A stretch of DNA of 64,000 bases from the NCBI RefSeq assembly GCF_014279655.1, contig NZ_CP047946.1, forward strand, positions 744,001 through 808,000, given 5' to 3'. The DNA is from Synechococcus sp. ROS8604. Its GTDB lineage: Bacteria; Cyanobacteriota; Cyanobacteriia; PCC-6307; Cyanobiaceae. The position numbers and the translations under genes were made by a program. The notes under the pieces are model-generated. The model was not told the DNA's origin. It saw only the letters and a program-made list of their open reading frames with translations, and ran no database searches. Below are positions 38,021 through 46,915 of this stretch, one piece after another (the first letter of the stretch is position 1; each line of letters opens with the position of its first letter).

Positions 38021-39496
38021 TCAGTTGCTCACCGGTGTGCCAGTGAGGGAGAACGAGCGAACTTGATCGATGCGGACATCAACCAGATCTCCTGCACGAT
38101 GCGTGATGCCATTGGCGGATTCAGCGGAGAAAAAGGTCAGCCTGTTGGTGCGCGTCCGCCCCATCAGTTGGCTGGGATCTTTGGGATTGATTCCCTCGGC
38201 CAGCACTTGCTCGATCCGACCGGCGTAGCGAGCGTTCCGCTCTTTTGCCGTGGATTCCACAAGCGCATTGATCTCTTGTAGGCGTGCCACTTTGACGTCT
38301 TCCGAGAGCTGGTTTTTCCAGTCCGCCGCTGGTGTGTTGGGCCTTGGTGAATAGGCGGCTGTGTTCACTTGGTCGAAGCCAATCTCTTCAATTAACGCCA
38401 GGGTGCGTCTGTATTGCGCATCGGTTTCTCCGGGGAACGCCACGATCACATCCGCACTGATGGCGGCATCGGGCATGCGATCGCGAATGCGATCAATGAT
38501 GCGCCGGTAACGCTCAACGGTGTACCCCCGGGCCATGGCTTTTAGAAGCTCGTTATCACCGCTTTGGAAGGGGATATGAAAGTGTTCGCATACTTTCGGC
38601 AATTCAGCGCAGGCATCAATCAAGCGCTCGGTGAAATATCTCGGGTGGCTCGTGGCAAAGCGCAGGCGTTCGATGCCCTCCACGTCGTGCACCTGGTAGA
38701 GGAGATCCGTGAGGGTGTGTTGGCGACGGCCCTCGGCGGTGATGCCCGGTAGATCGCGGCCATAGGCATCGATGTTTTGGCCGAGCAGGGTGATCTCTTT
38801 GAACCCACGCGCGGCCAAGCCCACCATCTCCAGCTTGATGGCCTGGGGCAGCCGCGATTGTTCTTTGCCGCGCACGGAAGGCACCACGCAGTAGGTGCAA
38901 CGCTCGTTGCAGCCGTAGATCACGTTGACCCAGCCGCAGATGTTGCTGTCCCGGCGGGCAGTGGTGATGTCTTCGAGGATGTGATGGTCTTCCGTCGCGA
39001 CCACCTGTTGTCCAGCCTCGACTTGTGTGAGCAGGGTCTCGAGGCGGTTGGCATGCTGGGGTCCCATGACCAAATCCAGCTCTGGCACTCGGCGCAGTAG
39101 GGATTCGCCCTCTTGTTGCGCGACGCAGCCAGCCACGATCAAGGTGAGATTCGGATTGGTCCGCTTGCGGATGGCTTGACGACCTAAGTAGCTGTAAACC
39201 TTCTGTTCGGCGTTGTCGCGAATGGTGCAGGTGTTGTACAGAACGAGATCAGCGTCGAGTTCAGCATCGGCTTCCTGGTAGCCCATGGTTTCCAGGATTC
39301 CTGCCATCCGCTCCGAATCGGCCTTGTTCATCTGGCAGCCAAACGTGGTGATCCAGTAGCTGCCGCGTTGCTGCTCGTCCCGAGTGGAGGATGCAGGGGT
39401 CTTGGCAAGACTGGGGTTGACGGGACTGGAGAGGGCCAAAGCGGGTGGCGATCCTGGAGACCGACGACGGTGAAATCTTCTTTTAGTGTGGGCCAC
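38021..39496 (-). CDS. miaB: tRNA methylthiotransferase MiaB
   Basis: MiaB adds the methylthio group to i6A37 of tRNAs. The N-terminal cluster cysteines ([19 protein letters not shown]), the radical SAM motif [13 protein letters not shown] and the C-terminal TRAM domain are all present. The frame is open further upstream, but GTG 39496 is the likely start because the divergent gene begins at 39537; the first 40 residues are then a basic, unconserved leader. Length about 491 residues. Confidence 0.94.
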   Translation of the reverse strand: MAHTKRRFHRRRSPGSPPALALSSPVNPSLAKTPASSTRDEQQRGSYWITTFGCQMNKADSERMAGILETMGYQEADAELDADLVLYNTCTIRDNAEQKVYSYLGRQAIRKRTNPNLTLIVAGCVAQQEGESLLRRVPELDLVMGPQHANRLETLLTQVEAGQQVVATEDHHILEDITTARRDSNICGWVNVIYGCNERCTYCVVPSVRGKEQSRLPQAIKLEMVGLAARGFKEITLLGQNIDAYGRDLPGITAEGRRQHTLTDLLYQVHDVEGIERLRFATSHPRYFTERLIDACAELPKVCEHFHIPFQSGDNELLKAMARGYTVERYRRIIDRIRDRMPDAAISADVIVAFPGETDAQYRRTLALIEEIGFDQVNTAAYSPRPNTPAADWKNQLSEDVKVARLQEINALVESTAKERNARYAGRIEQVLAEGINPKDPSQLMGRTRTNRLTFFSAESANGITHRAGDLVDVRIDQVRSFSLTGTPVSN

Positions 39497-39536
39497 GGCC
39501 AGCTTGTGCCAGCTTGGGGATTGGCGTATTCGGGCG

Positions 39537-40613
39537 ATGGGCTGGTCTCTTCGGCGCTTTTCTCTCACAAAAGCGGTACCTCTCGCGATTAGCCGCGGAA
39601 CCACTGCCCAGGTGGAGCACCTCGAGCTCACCTTCAGCATGGATGGCTATAGCGGCCGCGGCGAAACGGGGGGATTTGATACGGGGCATCGGGCCTTCAG
39701 CACCGATCAGCTGGCCTTGGAGCTTGAGGCTTTGCTGCCAAAACTGGGCGATGTGGACCCTGCTGATCGCCAGCAACTCGCTCCTTTGCTGCAGCCGTTG
39801 TCGCCCCCGGCTCGTTGTGCGGTGGATCTCGCCCTTTGGGATTGGTGGGGCCAACGGCTCGAACAACCGGTTTGGCGCCTGTTCGGTCTCGATGGCCATC
39901 GCCCTGTGGCCACCAGCGTGACCTTGGGGCTTGGTTCGGTCGATGCCGTTCTCAGCCGCCTTCAGCGTTGGTGGCGGCAGCTACCTGCAACACGCATCAA
40001 GCTCAAACTTGGCAGTGCTGATGGCTGCGATCACGATCGAGCGTTGTTGGAGGCCGTGGCCCAGGCCCTGCAGGAGCAGGCCCAACAGCAGCAGCAGCCG
40101 ATGGAGCTTCAAGTGGATGCCAACGGGGGCTGGAGTCTTGATCAGGCAAAGGCGATGCAGACATCCCTGCACCAGGCAGGGGTGGTGTTGCTGGAGCAGC
40201 CGATGGCGGCCTTGCTCGATCCCGATCGAGATACGGCTGCTTTTGCGGCGCTCAAGCCCCATTGCGCCATGGCCCTTGTGGCCGATGAAAGCTGTTGGGA
40301 TTTACAGGATTTGTTGCGCCTTGCCCCCCACGTGGATGGGGTGAATCTCAAGTTGCTGAAAAGTGGCGGGCTCAGTGAGGCGTGGTTGATGGCTCAGGTG
40401 GCTCAGCGCTTGGATCTGAATCTGATGATTGGCTGTTATTCCGACAGCGTCTTGCTCAATGGGGCGGCCGCCCAGCTGCTGCCCTTGATCCGCTGGCCCG
40501 ATCTCGACAGCCATCTCAATCTTGTGGATGACCCCTATCAGGGGCTCGATCTCGTAGGAGATCAACTGCGAGCGCCAGCGGCGGCTGGGTTGGGGATCAG
40601 CCGCGCCTCATGA
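39537..40613 (+). CDS. Enolase-superfamily epimerase (dipeptide epimerase/DgcA-like)
   Basis: This roughly 358-residue protein is a muconate-lactonizing-type enolase-superfamily member: TRIKLKLGS (Lys of KxK on strand 2), metal ligands in [16 protein letters not shown] and VADESC, and a second-face lysine in [12 protein letters not shown]. This pattern fits Ala-Glu dipeptide epimerases. It lies directly before a DUF1611 gene; that pairing is known from DgcA/DgcN, which racemise D-glutamate through N-acetylated intermediates in marine bacteria. Substrate is inferred from context. Confidence 0.82.
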   Translation: MGWSLRRFSLTKAVPLAISRGTTAQVEHLELTFSMDGYSGRGETGGFDTGHRAFSTDQLALELEALLPKLGDVDPADRQQLAPLLQPLSPPARCAVDLALWDWWGQRLEQPVWRLFGLDGHRPVATSVTLGLGSVDAVLSRLQRWWRQLPATRIKLKLGSADGCDHDRALLEAVAQALQEQAQQQQQPMELQVDANGGWSLDQAKAMQTSLHQAGVVLLEQPMAALLDPDRDTAAFAALKPHCAMALVADESCWDLQDLLRLAPHVDGVNLKLLKSGGLSEAWLMAQVAQRLDLNLMIGCYSDSVLLNGAAAQLLPLIRWPDLDSHLNLVDDPYQGLDLVGDQLRAPAAAGLGISRAS

Positions 40614-40708
40614 CAACAAGCACGTCCTCTTATACCTGTTCTTAAAGCCGCGTTTTAAACCCCTCACTTGTGCGTTGTTGCTGCAAAGTCTTGCTAAAGG
40701 CTTAAGCA

Positions 40709-40738
40709 AGAGTTGGCAGCTTTGTTCTGCTCAACTCT
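40709..40738 (+). promoter_or_regulatory. Intercistronic hairpin
   Basis: AGAGTTGGCAG and CTGCTCAACTCT form an 11-bp stem with one bulged base and a 7-nt loop (CTTTGTT), 24 bp before the GTG start of the DUF1611 gene. No T-run follows. It may be an mRNA-stability or translation-control element between the two genes. Confidence 0.4.
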
Positions 40739-40762
40739 GGTCGTCATGGCAACGGAATTGGC

Positions 40763-41842
40763 GTGAATCAGCACTGTCCTGAGGGGTTTGAACAGTTGCC
40801 TGTGCTGCTTCTTCAGCACGGTGGTCTGTCGTCCCTCACCGGCAAGACAGGCCTTGCCATGTTGCGCCATCGACGGGGGCCGATCGCAGCGGTCATTGAC
40901 CCTGACCATGCCAACGGTTCCCTTGAAAAGATCACAGGGATTGCGCGCAAGGTGCCGATTGTGGGCGACCTGGCTGCGGCCTTGCCTTATGGCCCCGCGG
41001 TTGCCGTGGTGGGCTTGGCTCCCTCCGGTGGAGTGTTGCCCGGCCCGGTGCGACGGGATGCCTTGGCCGCGCTGCAGGCCGGGTTAAGCCTGGCCAGTGG
41101 TTTGCACACGCAGTTGGCAGAGGATCCGGACTTCAAGGCGGCCTGTCATGCCGGCCAATGGATCTGGGATTTACGCCAGGAGCCCCCCAGCGTGCAGGTG
41201 GGTCAGGCACGCGCTGCCGCGCTTTCCTGCCAGCGCGTTTTAGCCGTGGGAACCGATATGGCGGTGGGAAAGATGAGTGCCTGTTTGGCCCTTCAAGCGG
41301 CGGCAGAACGCCAGACGCTGGAGTGCCGTTTTGTGGGAACCGGTCAGGCTGGAATTTTGATCAGCGGTCGCGGTGTGCCTTTAGATGCGGTGCGGGTGGA
41401 CTATGCGGCCGGTGCGGTTGAAGCGGCTGTTCTTGAAGCCGGGTTGGGGTTGTCAGCACAGGATTTGTTGGTGGTGGAAGGGCAAGGTTCCCTCTGTCAC
41501 CCCGGCTCGAGTGCCACGCTTCCCTTGATGCGCGGCAGTCAGCCAACGGCGTTGCTGATGGTGCATCGGGCGTGTCAGTCCACGATCGGGCGTTTGCCTG
41601 AGGTGCTCCTGCCCCCGTTGAAGGAGTGCATCAGCCTTTGTGAGTCGTTGGCGGCGGTCGCCCGCCCGCAAGGCTCAGGCCCCCCACCGAAAGTCCAAGC
41701 CGTTGCTCTCAACACAGCTGAGTTATCGCCAGAGGAGGCGCAGAGATCGATCGAGTCTTGTCAAGACGCTCTAGGGCTTCCCTGTGATGACCCCATCCGC
41801 AATCGTGCAGACGGCCTTCTCAAGGTCTTCCTTAATCGTTGA
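40763..41842 (+). CDS. DUF1611 family protein (DgcN-like)
   Basis: This 359-residue protein has the two-part DUF1611 layout: an N-terminal Rossmann-like domain (about 1-140; AVIDPDHANGS, VVGLAPSGGVLP) and a C-terminal P-loop-like domain (VLAVGTDMAVGKMSACLAL, VEGQGSLCHPGSSA). The family includes DgcN, reported as a D-glutamate N-acetyltransferase acting with the epimerase DgcA. The adjacent enolase-superfamily gene supports that role here, possibly to use D-amino acids from peptidoglycan. GTG start at 40763. Confidence 0.82.
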   Translation: MNQHCPEGFEQLPVLLLQHGGLSSLTGKTGLAMLRHRRGPIAAVIDPDHANGSLEKITGIARKVPIVGDLAAALPYGPAVAVVGLAPSGGVLPGPVRRDALAALQAGLSLASGLHTQLAEDPDFKAACHAGQWIWDLRQEPPSVQVGQARAAALSCQRVLAVGTDMAVGKMSACLALQAAAERQTLECRFVGTGQAGILISGRGVPLDAVRVDYAAGAVEAAVLEAGLGLSAQDLLVVEGQGSLCHPGSSATLPLMRGSQPTALLMVHRACQSTIGRLPEVLLPPLKECISLCESLAAVARPQGSGPPPKVQAVALNTAELSPEEAQRSIESCQDALGLPCDDPIRNRADGLLKVFLNR

Positions 41843-41843
41843 G

Positions 41844-41917
41844 GGCGGATGAGGGGATTCGAACCCCCGGATGGCGGCACCACAAGCCGCTGCCTTAACC
41901 ACTTGGCGACACCCGCC
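41844..41917 (-). tRNA. tRNA-His(GTG)
   Basis: Read on the minus strand, the acceptor stem GCGGGTG/CATCCGC is extended by an encoded G-1 paired with C73, the special tRNA-His identity feature. The anticodon stem GCGGC/GCCGC holds the loop TTGTGGT, giving anticodon GTG. CCA is not encoded. It lies 1 bp beyond the DUF1611 stop, on the opposite strand. Confidence 0.97.
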
Positions 41918-41999
41918 GTGTCAGGTAAGAATCTACCAATTCACCCAAACCCTTCTGGAGACGCTCATCGGCCCTTTCCGCAAGCCATCGGCCAATGCA

Positions 42000-42386
42000 G
42001 TGGCCGCCGTACTGGCATTCGCCGCTTCTGGCGTGGCACTCGCCCTATCCAACCCCTCCTCAGAAGAGTTCAAGAGCTATGCAGGAGCTCAACTCGTCTC
42101 CGTGATCAGCGACGAGTTATGTGGCGGTGCACTGCCGATGGTGCTGCAGCTTTGGGTTAAAGATTGCCCCCGCTTGATTCGTGATCAGGAGCCTGCGTTG
42201 GCGGAGCTTGCGGGTCAATTCAGCCGTCGTCTCAACCTTGGCCTGGCCAGCATCTACACCACCGAGCTTGGTGGACAGGACTTACTCCCCGCCTTGCGAC
42301 TTCCTGAGTATTCGGTCACGACCCTCGCAATCGCCGGGCAATTTGTCATCCTTCAATCCAGCAGTGACGACGGCAAGATCGAATGA
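42000..42386 (+). CDS. DUF4359 family protein
   Basis: This 128-residue protein starts at GTG 42000 (MAAVLAFAASGVALALSNPS); the frame is open upstream into tRNA-His, which cannot be coding. The hydrophobic N-terminus is a signal or anchor, followed by NPSSEEFKSYAGAQLV, two cysteines (DELCGG, VKDCPRL) and RRLNLGLASIYTTELG, the pattern of the cyanobacterial DUF4359 family. It overlaps the next gene by 4 bp (ATGA). Probably exported or membrane-attached; function unknown. Confidence 0.75.
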   Translation: MAAVLAFAASGVALALSNPSSEEFKSYAGAQLVSVISDELCGGALPMVLQLWVKDCPRLIRDQEPALAELAGQFSRRLNLGLASIYTTELGGQDLLPALRLPEYSVTTLAIAGQFVILQSSSDDGKIE

Positions 42387-43639
42387 TTCCTCGTTTTGGA
42401 GATGGCACGCTCCGTGCCTGGATTCCAAGGGGATTGGTCGAACTGGATCATGAGGGCGTTGGGACGCCAGCGCCGATCACGCGCGCCGATGGCCTATGTG
42501 CTGTGCAGGTGTTCTGGCGTGACGGACGGATTGTGCAAGTGCAGCCGCTTGTTGACGGGGCAGCGGAACCGGAGGGGATGTTGCTTCCCCGTCTGTTGGA
42601 ACCGCATGCACATCTTGATAAAGCGTTCAGCTGGAGCGGCTACCCCAACCTCAGGGGCACCTACGCCGGAGCGATGGCGGCCAATCTCAGAGAACATCAG
42701 AGCCGAACTCTGGAGGTGGTTCAAGAGCGCTTTGAGCACGCCATGTCATTGGTTTGGCGCCATGGTCTGCGCGCTGTGCGCACCCATATCGACAGCCTTG
42801 GGCCTGGAGCTGCGTGCAGCTGGGACGCCATTCTTGAGGGTGCTTCTCGTTGGCAAGATCGGGTCATGGTTCAGCCGGTGGCGCTGGTTCCGGTCGAGCA
42901 TTGGGGCAGCAAAGAAGGACGACAGCTGGCGGCTCGGGTGGCTGCGGCCGGTGGGTTGCTGGGTGGTGTGATCAGCCCCCCCTGCTCGGGGCGTGCGCCT
43001 CGCCAGGCGCTCCGCAACCTTTTGGCGCTTGCTGATCGGCATGGATGCGGGGTGGATTTGCATATCGATGAAGCCAGTTCTGAGCCTGCTGCCGGCTTGT
43101 TTCAACTGATGCGCGTGCTCAAGCGGACGACCGTTTCCGTGCCGATCACCTGTAGCCATGCCAGCAGCCTGTCGCTCCTAAGAGCCCCTGTCTTGCAGCG
43201 GCTTGCTGAACGGATGGCACATCACAACGTTCAAGTGGTGGCTCTCCCCCTAACCAATGGCTGGTTACTGGGTCGGCAGGATTTCGCGACGCCTCTGCGG
43301 CGACCCTTGGCTCCGATTCGTCAGTTGCAGCGGGCGGGTGTGTGTGTGGCTGTCGGCGGTGACAACGTGCAGGATCCATGGTTCCCGGCTGGCAACTTTG
43401 ACCCTTTGGCGTTGATCGCAGCGAGCTTGGCCCAGGCCCAGCTGGCGCCTTGGGAGCGCTTGGGGCTTTCGCCCTTCACAACGGCGGCGGCCCGATTGAT
43501 GCAGATGGAGTGGGATGGGGTGATCCGGGCGGGTGCCCCTGCTGATGCGATGCAGCTCTCCGTTCAAAGCTGGGCGGAAGCCTTGGCGGCACCTCCGCAG
43601 CGCCGGCTGTTGGTGCGTGGGGTGTGGGTGCAGGATTAA
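42383..43639 (+). CDS. Cytosine-deaminase-like amidohydrolase
   Basis: This 418-residue metal-dependent hydrolase follows the CodA/cytosine deaminase subgroup: LEPHAHLDKAF (HxH metal ligands), VRTHIDSL, VDLHIDEAS, ITCSHASS and GGDNVQDPWFPAGNFDPL (metal/catalytic Asp). It probably deaminates a pyrimidine, pterin or related ring in nitrogen salvage, but the substrate cannot be read from the sequence. It is translationally coupled to the upstream DUF4359 gene. Confidence 0.85.
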   Translation: MIPRFGDGTLRAWIPRGLVELDHEGVGTPAPITRADGLCAVQVFWRDGRIVQVQPLVDGAAEPEGMLLPRLLEPHAHLDKAFSWSGYPNLRGTYAGAMAANLREHQSRTLEVVQERFEHAMSLVWRHGLRAVRTHIDSLGPGAACSWDAILEGASRWQDRVMVQPVALVPVEHWGSKEGRQLAARVAAAGGLLGGVISPPCSGRAPRQALRNLLALADRHGCGVDLHIDEASSEPAAGLFQLMRVLKRTTVSVPITCSHASSLSLLRAPVLQRLAERMAHHNVQVVALPLTNGWLLGRQDFATPLRRPLAPIRQLQRAGVCVAVGGDNVQDPWFPAGNFDPLALIAASLAQAQLAPWERLGLSPFTTAAARLMQMEWDGVIRAGAPADAMQLSVQSWAEALAAPPQRRLLVRGVWVQD

Positions 43640-43736
43640 AGCTAAGGACGACCTTCACCCCCTTTCATCCCCGTTCACCACAACGGTTTCCTTGAGCAAT
43701 AGCCTCTCTCTCACTCCAAGCCAGTCCTGAATCGCC

Positions 43737-45068
43737 ATGGGTTTCGATGCTTTGCACCACGAGCTGGCAGCCATTGCCGATCTCAGCTTGCTGATCAGCC
43801 CAGCGGATTTAGGTCGCTATTCCCGCGACGCCTACGACTACTCACCGGTGCTGCGGGAACAGCTCAGCCAATGCCGTGCCGATCTTGTTGCCAGTGCAGC
43901 TTCCGTGCAGGCGGTGCAAGCGGTGGCCGCGGCCTGCCATCGCCATGGCGTGCCCTTGACCTTGCGTGGAGCGGGAACGGGAAATTACGGCCAAAGCGTG
44001 CCCCTGAAAGGGGGCGTGGTGCTCTTGATGGATGCTTTGCGCGAGGTGCGTTCCATCGATCCGGTTTCGGGAGTGTTGACGGTGGAATGCGGTTGTTTAA
44101 TGCGTGACCTCGACCGCGCCTTGGCCGTTCATGGCCGGCAGTTAAGGCTGTTTCCAAGCACCTGGCGCAGTGCCACGATCGGCGGCTTTATCGGCGGCGG
44201 ATCCGGGGGGATCGGTTCGGTGCGCTGGGGATTTTTGCGCGATCCTGGCCACCTCCTCGGCCTGGAGGTGGTGACGATGGAGGTCTCGCCACGGCTGTTG
44301 CAACTGGAAGCCGCGGAGGCGGAAGCCTTGAATCACGCCTATGGCACCAATGGCATCATCACGGCGCTCACCCTCTCCTCGGCGGCGCGGGTGGCGTGGC
44401 ATGAGGTTGTGGTGGACTGTGCCGACTGGACGACGGCGGTGGAGCTGGCCCAGCGTTGCGGTCGAGCGGCCGTTGAGTTGAACCTCTGCACTGTATTGCA
44501 GGCGTCCATCGTCGAGCATCTGCCGTCGTGGAGTGGTTCCCCGCGGGGACAGCACCGGCTGCTGCTGTTAGTTGCCCCCGATGGGGTGAGCACGATTGAA
44601 CGCCTGGCGCGCTCTGTTCAGGCGGAGATGCACGTGCTTGGCCAAGAGGACGACCATCAGGGCAATGGTCTGCGGGAGTTGAGCTGGAATCACACAACCC
44701 TGCATCTGCGCAATCACGATCCGAATTGGACCTATCTGCAGATGCTTTTGCCCCAGCCTGAACTGGGCTGCATGGAGGTGCTCCAGAAGCGCTGGGGAGA
44801 TGATCTCGTGTGGCATCTCGAGGCCGTGCGTCAGCAGGGGGCCTTTCGATTGGCGGCTCTGCCATTGGTCTACTGGAGAGGGGCGCAGGCTCTTCAGGAT
44901 TTAATCGATGACTGTCTGGCCCAGGGGGCGTTTGTGTTCAACCCCCATGTGATCACCGTGGAGGGAGGCGGCCTGGGTGTGATTGATGGCGATCAGGTCG
45001 CAGCGAAGCACCGCCACGATCCTGATGGCTTGCTCAACCCGGGAAAGCTTGGTGGTTTTCCCGCATGA
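43737..45068 (+). CDS. FAD-linked oxidase (FAD_binding_4 family)
   Basis: This 443-residue flavoprotein has an N-terminal PCMH-type FAD domain (SVQAVQAVAAACHRHGVPLTLRGAGTGNYGQSVPLKGGVVL; ATIGGFIGGGSGGIGSVRWG) and ends with a C-terminal stretch NPHVITVEGGG...KHRHDPDGLLNPGKLGG, typical of D-lactate/glycolate-type oxidases. The electron donor is unknown. It lies 97 bp after the amidohydrolase and meets the pentapeptide-repeat gene stop to stop (45068/45069). Confidence 0.85.
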   Translation: MGFDALHHELAAIADLSLLISPADLGRYSRDAYDYSPVLREQLSQCRADLVASAASVQAVQAVAAACHRHGVPLTLRGAGTGNYGQSVPLKGGVVLLMDALREVRSIDPVSGVLTVECGCLMRDLDRALAVHGRQLRLFPSTWRSATIGGFIGGGSGGIGSVRWGFLRDPGHLLGLEVVTMEVSPRLLQLEAAEAEALNHAYGTNGIITALTLSSAARVAWHEVVVDCADWTTAVELAQRCGRAAVELNLCTVLQASIVEHLPSWSGSPRGQHRLLLLVAPDGVSTIERLARSVQAEMHVLGQEDDHQGNGLRELSWNHTTLHLRNHDPNWTYLQMLLPQPELGCMEVLQKRWGDDLVWHLEAVRQQGAFRLAALPLVYWRGAQALQDLIDDCLAQGAFVFNPHVITVEGGGLGVIDGDQVAAKHRHDPDGLLNPGKLGGFPA

Positions 45069-45602
45069 TCAGCAGTCCAGGCTGTCGCGGGTGGCGACAC
45101 CGCTGCTGGGATTGACGCCATCAGCGTCCTGACAGAGGCGGCGCTGATCTTCCCGATCCAACAAGGCATCCGTGAAATCAGCCCCTTCGATGTCTGCGCC
45201 GGCAAAGCTGCTCCCGGCCGCAATCACGCCCTGGAGCAAGGCATCGCGAAGATCCGTTTTGGAGAAATCGGCACGATCCATCAGTGCATCACTGAGATTG
45301 GCACCATGGAAATTCGCTTCTGGGAATTCCGCTTGCGTAAAGATTGTTCCCTGCAGGTTGGCGTCGCTGAAATCAGCACCCCTGCCCGTCGCACCGGCGA
45401 AGGATGTATTGACGAGGTTCTGACCGTGGAAGTCACCGCCACTCTGGTTGGTCAGGGTGTAATCCACCCGCTCTTGAAAGAGCGCTCGATCCTGAAGCCC
45501 CACACCGGTGGAGGTGTCGAGAGCAATCACAGGGAAAGGCAGAGCTGTCATGAGCGCCAGGAGAGCTAGCGCGAAGAGGGAGCCCAGAATCTGGTGGCGC
45601 AT
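45069..45602 (-). CDS. Lumenal pentapeptide-repeat protein
   Basis: This 177-residue protein starts at MRHQILGSLFALALLALMTALPFPVIA, a cleavable signal peptide. The mature part has about 17 A(D/N)LxX-type pentapeptide repeats (ADFSDANLQGTIFTQAEFPEANFHGANLSDALMDRADF...), then a conserved C-terminal RRLCQDADGVNPSSG..TRDSLDC with two cysteines that could form a disulfide. The layout resembles the thylakoid-lumen pentapeptide proteins of cyanobacteria and plants. Role unknown. Confidence 0.85.
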   Translation of the reverse strand: MRHQILGSLFALALLALMTALPFPVIALDTSTGVGLQDRALFQERVDYTLTNQSGGDFHGQNLVNTSFAGATGRGADFSDANLQGTIFTQAEFPEANFHGANLSDALMDRADFSKTDLRDALLQGVIAAGSSFAGADIEGADFTDALLDREDQRRLCQDADGVNPSSGVATRDSLDC

Positions 45603-45670
45603 GACGGGTGCATCAAAAGCTGACCTCACTCTGCCGTTCCTCCGTTCGTTCTGAAGCGAGCCCTGAACTT

Positions 45671-46915
45671 CTAGGCCTCTTTCAGCACCCCTTCCGCCAA
45701 CAACGCGCCAATCAAATACAAGGAGCCTGCAATCACAGGCGTTGGCATCGGCCTGTTTGCAGTCTTCTTCGAAAGGCTGATGAGCACGTTCTCCACGCTT
45801 GAGGCGCTCCTCAGTTGCTGCGCATGCCTTGGGCAGATCTCGTTCAACATGTCGGCTGTCCAGCTCAGATGCCCTGGCACCGGCACGATCCAGGCTTCAT
45901 CGTCTGGCTCCAGCAACAGGTTGAGCATCTCTGGGGCTTGCTTGTGGCGTTGAATGCCAAGAATCCAGATCTGCTGATGCCCTGGCTGGCTCCAGCCACC
46001 ACGCTCGAGCGCGAGCTGCTGAGCCGCATCGGGGTTGTGGGCCCCATCCACACGCACAGAGTGGTGCTTCCACTGCAGTGTTTGAAGCCGACCAGGCCAA
46101 CGGGCTTGGGCCAGCCCCTGCCGGATCTGCGCCTCTGAAATCGAGCTGCCAAGGGCATTCATGCGTCGCAGCGCTGCACGGGCCACGGCTCCGTTTCGCC
46201 GTTGCAGGTGTCCAGCTAACCCCAGTTCCCAGTCCTCTGATAGGGGCTCCACCCACTCCAGGGTTGCGCCCATCTCTTGGCTGCGTTCCTCCAAGACCTG
46301 GGCGACCGCCTCGTGTTGAGGGGCACTGACCACGTGGGCCCCAGGGCCGATCACCGCTGCTTTTTCGCTGCTGATCGCCGTTAAGGAGTGCCCGAGATGC
46401 TCGCAGTGATCCATGCCGATCGAGCCAATGGCGATCAGAGGTCGATTGGGATGGGCCGTTGTGGCATCCAGCCGCCCTCCAAGACCTGCTTCCAGGACGA
46501 GCCAATCGAGGGCGTTGGCTTCAAAGTGGACCAAGGCCGCGGTGATCAGCTGCTCGAACGGGGTCAGGTTGTGCTGCCGCGCCAACGCTTGGAGTTGTTT
46601 TAAACGTTGGCGCAGTTGGGGGAGTTCGATCGGCTGCTTATTGATGCAAATCCGCTCACACCAACTGATCAGATGGGGAGAGGTGGTGAGGCCAGAGTTC
46701 AAACCTGCTGCTGTCAGGCCGCTGTGAATCATGCAGGCGATCGAGCCTTTGCCATTGGTGCCCACCACCTGAACGGCGGGAACATCAACGCAGGGGTTGG
46801 CTAAATCAGACAGTGCCCTTTGCATTCGCTCAAGGGATAGATCCATGCCCCGCTGCTCAAAGGGGGAGATCAGGTCCGCTAACTCATCGATGGGATCAGC
46901 CTTGGAGCGGGTCAC
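45671..46915 (-). CDS. folC: Folylpolyglutamate/dihydrofolate synthase FolC
   Basis: This 414-residue Mur-ligase-type enzyme adds glutamates to folates and/or makes dihydrofolate. The ATP loop VVGTNGKGSIACM, the LVLEAGLGGRLDATT segment and the RVDGAHNPDAAQQLA motif are diagnostic. Its ATG overlaps the argD stop by 4 bp, so it is the second gene of an argD-folC operon. Confidence 0.94.
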   Translation of the reverse strand: MTRSKADPIDELADLISPFEQRGMDLSLERMQRALSDLANPCVDVPAVQVVGTNGKGSIACMIHSGLTAAGLNSGLTTSPHLISWCERICINKQPIELPQLRQRLKQLQALARQHNLTPFEQLITAALVHFEANALDWLVLEAGLGGRLDATTAHPNRPLIAIGSIGMDHCEHLGHSLTAISSEKAAVIGPGAHVVSAPQHEAVAQVLEERSQEMGATLEWVEPLSEDWELGLAGHLQRRNGAVARAALRRMNALGSSISEAQIRQGLAQARWPGRLQTLQWKHHSVRVDGAHNPDAAQQLALERGGWSQPGHQQIWILGIQRHKQAPEMLNLLLEPDDEAWIVPVPGHLSWTADMLNEICPRHAQQLRSASSVENVLISLSKKTANRPMPTPVIAGSLYLIGALLAEGVLKEA

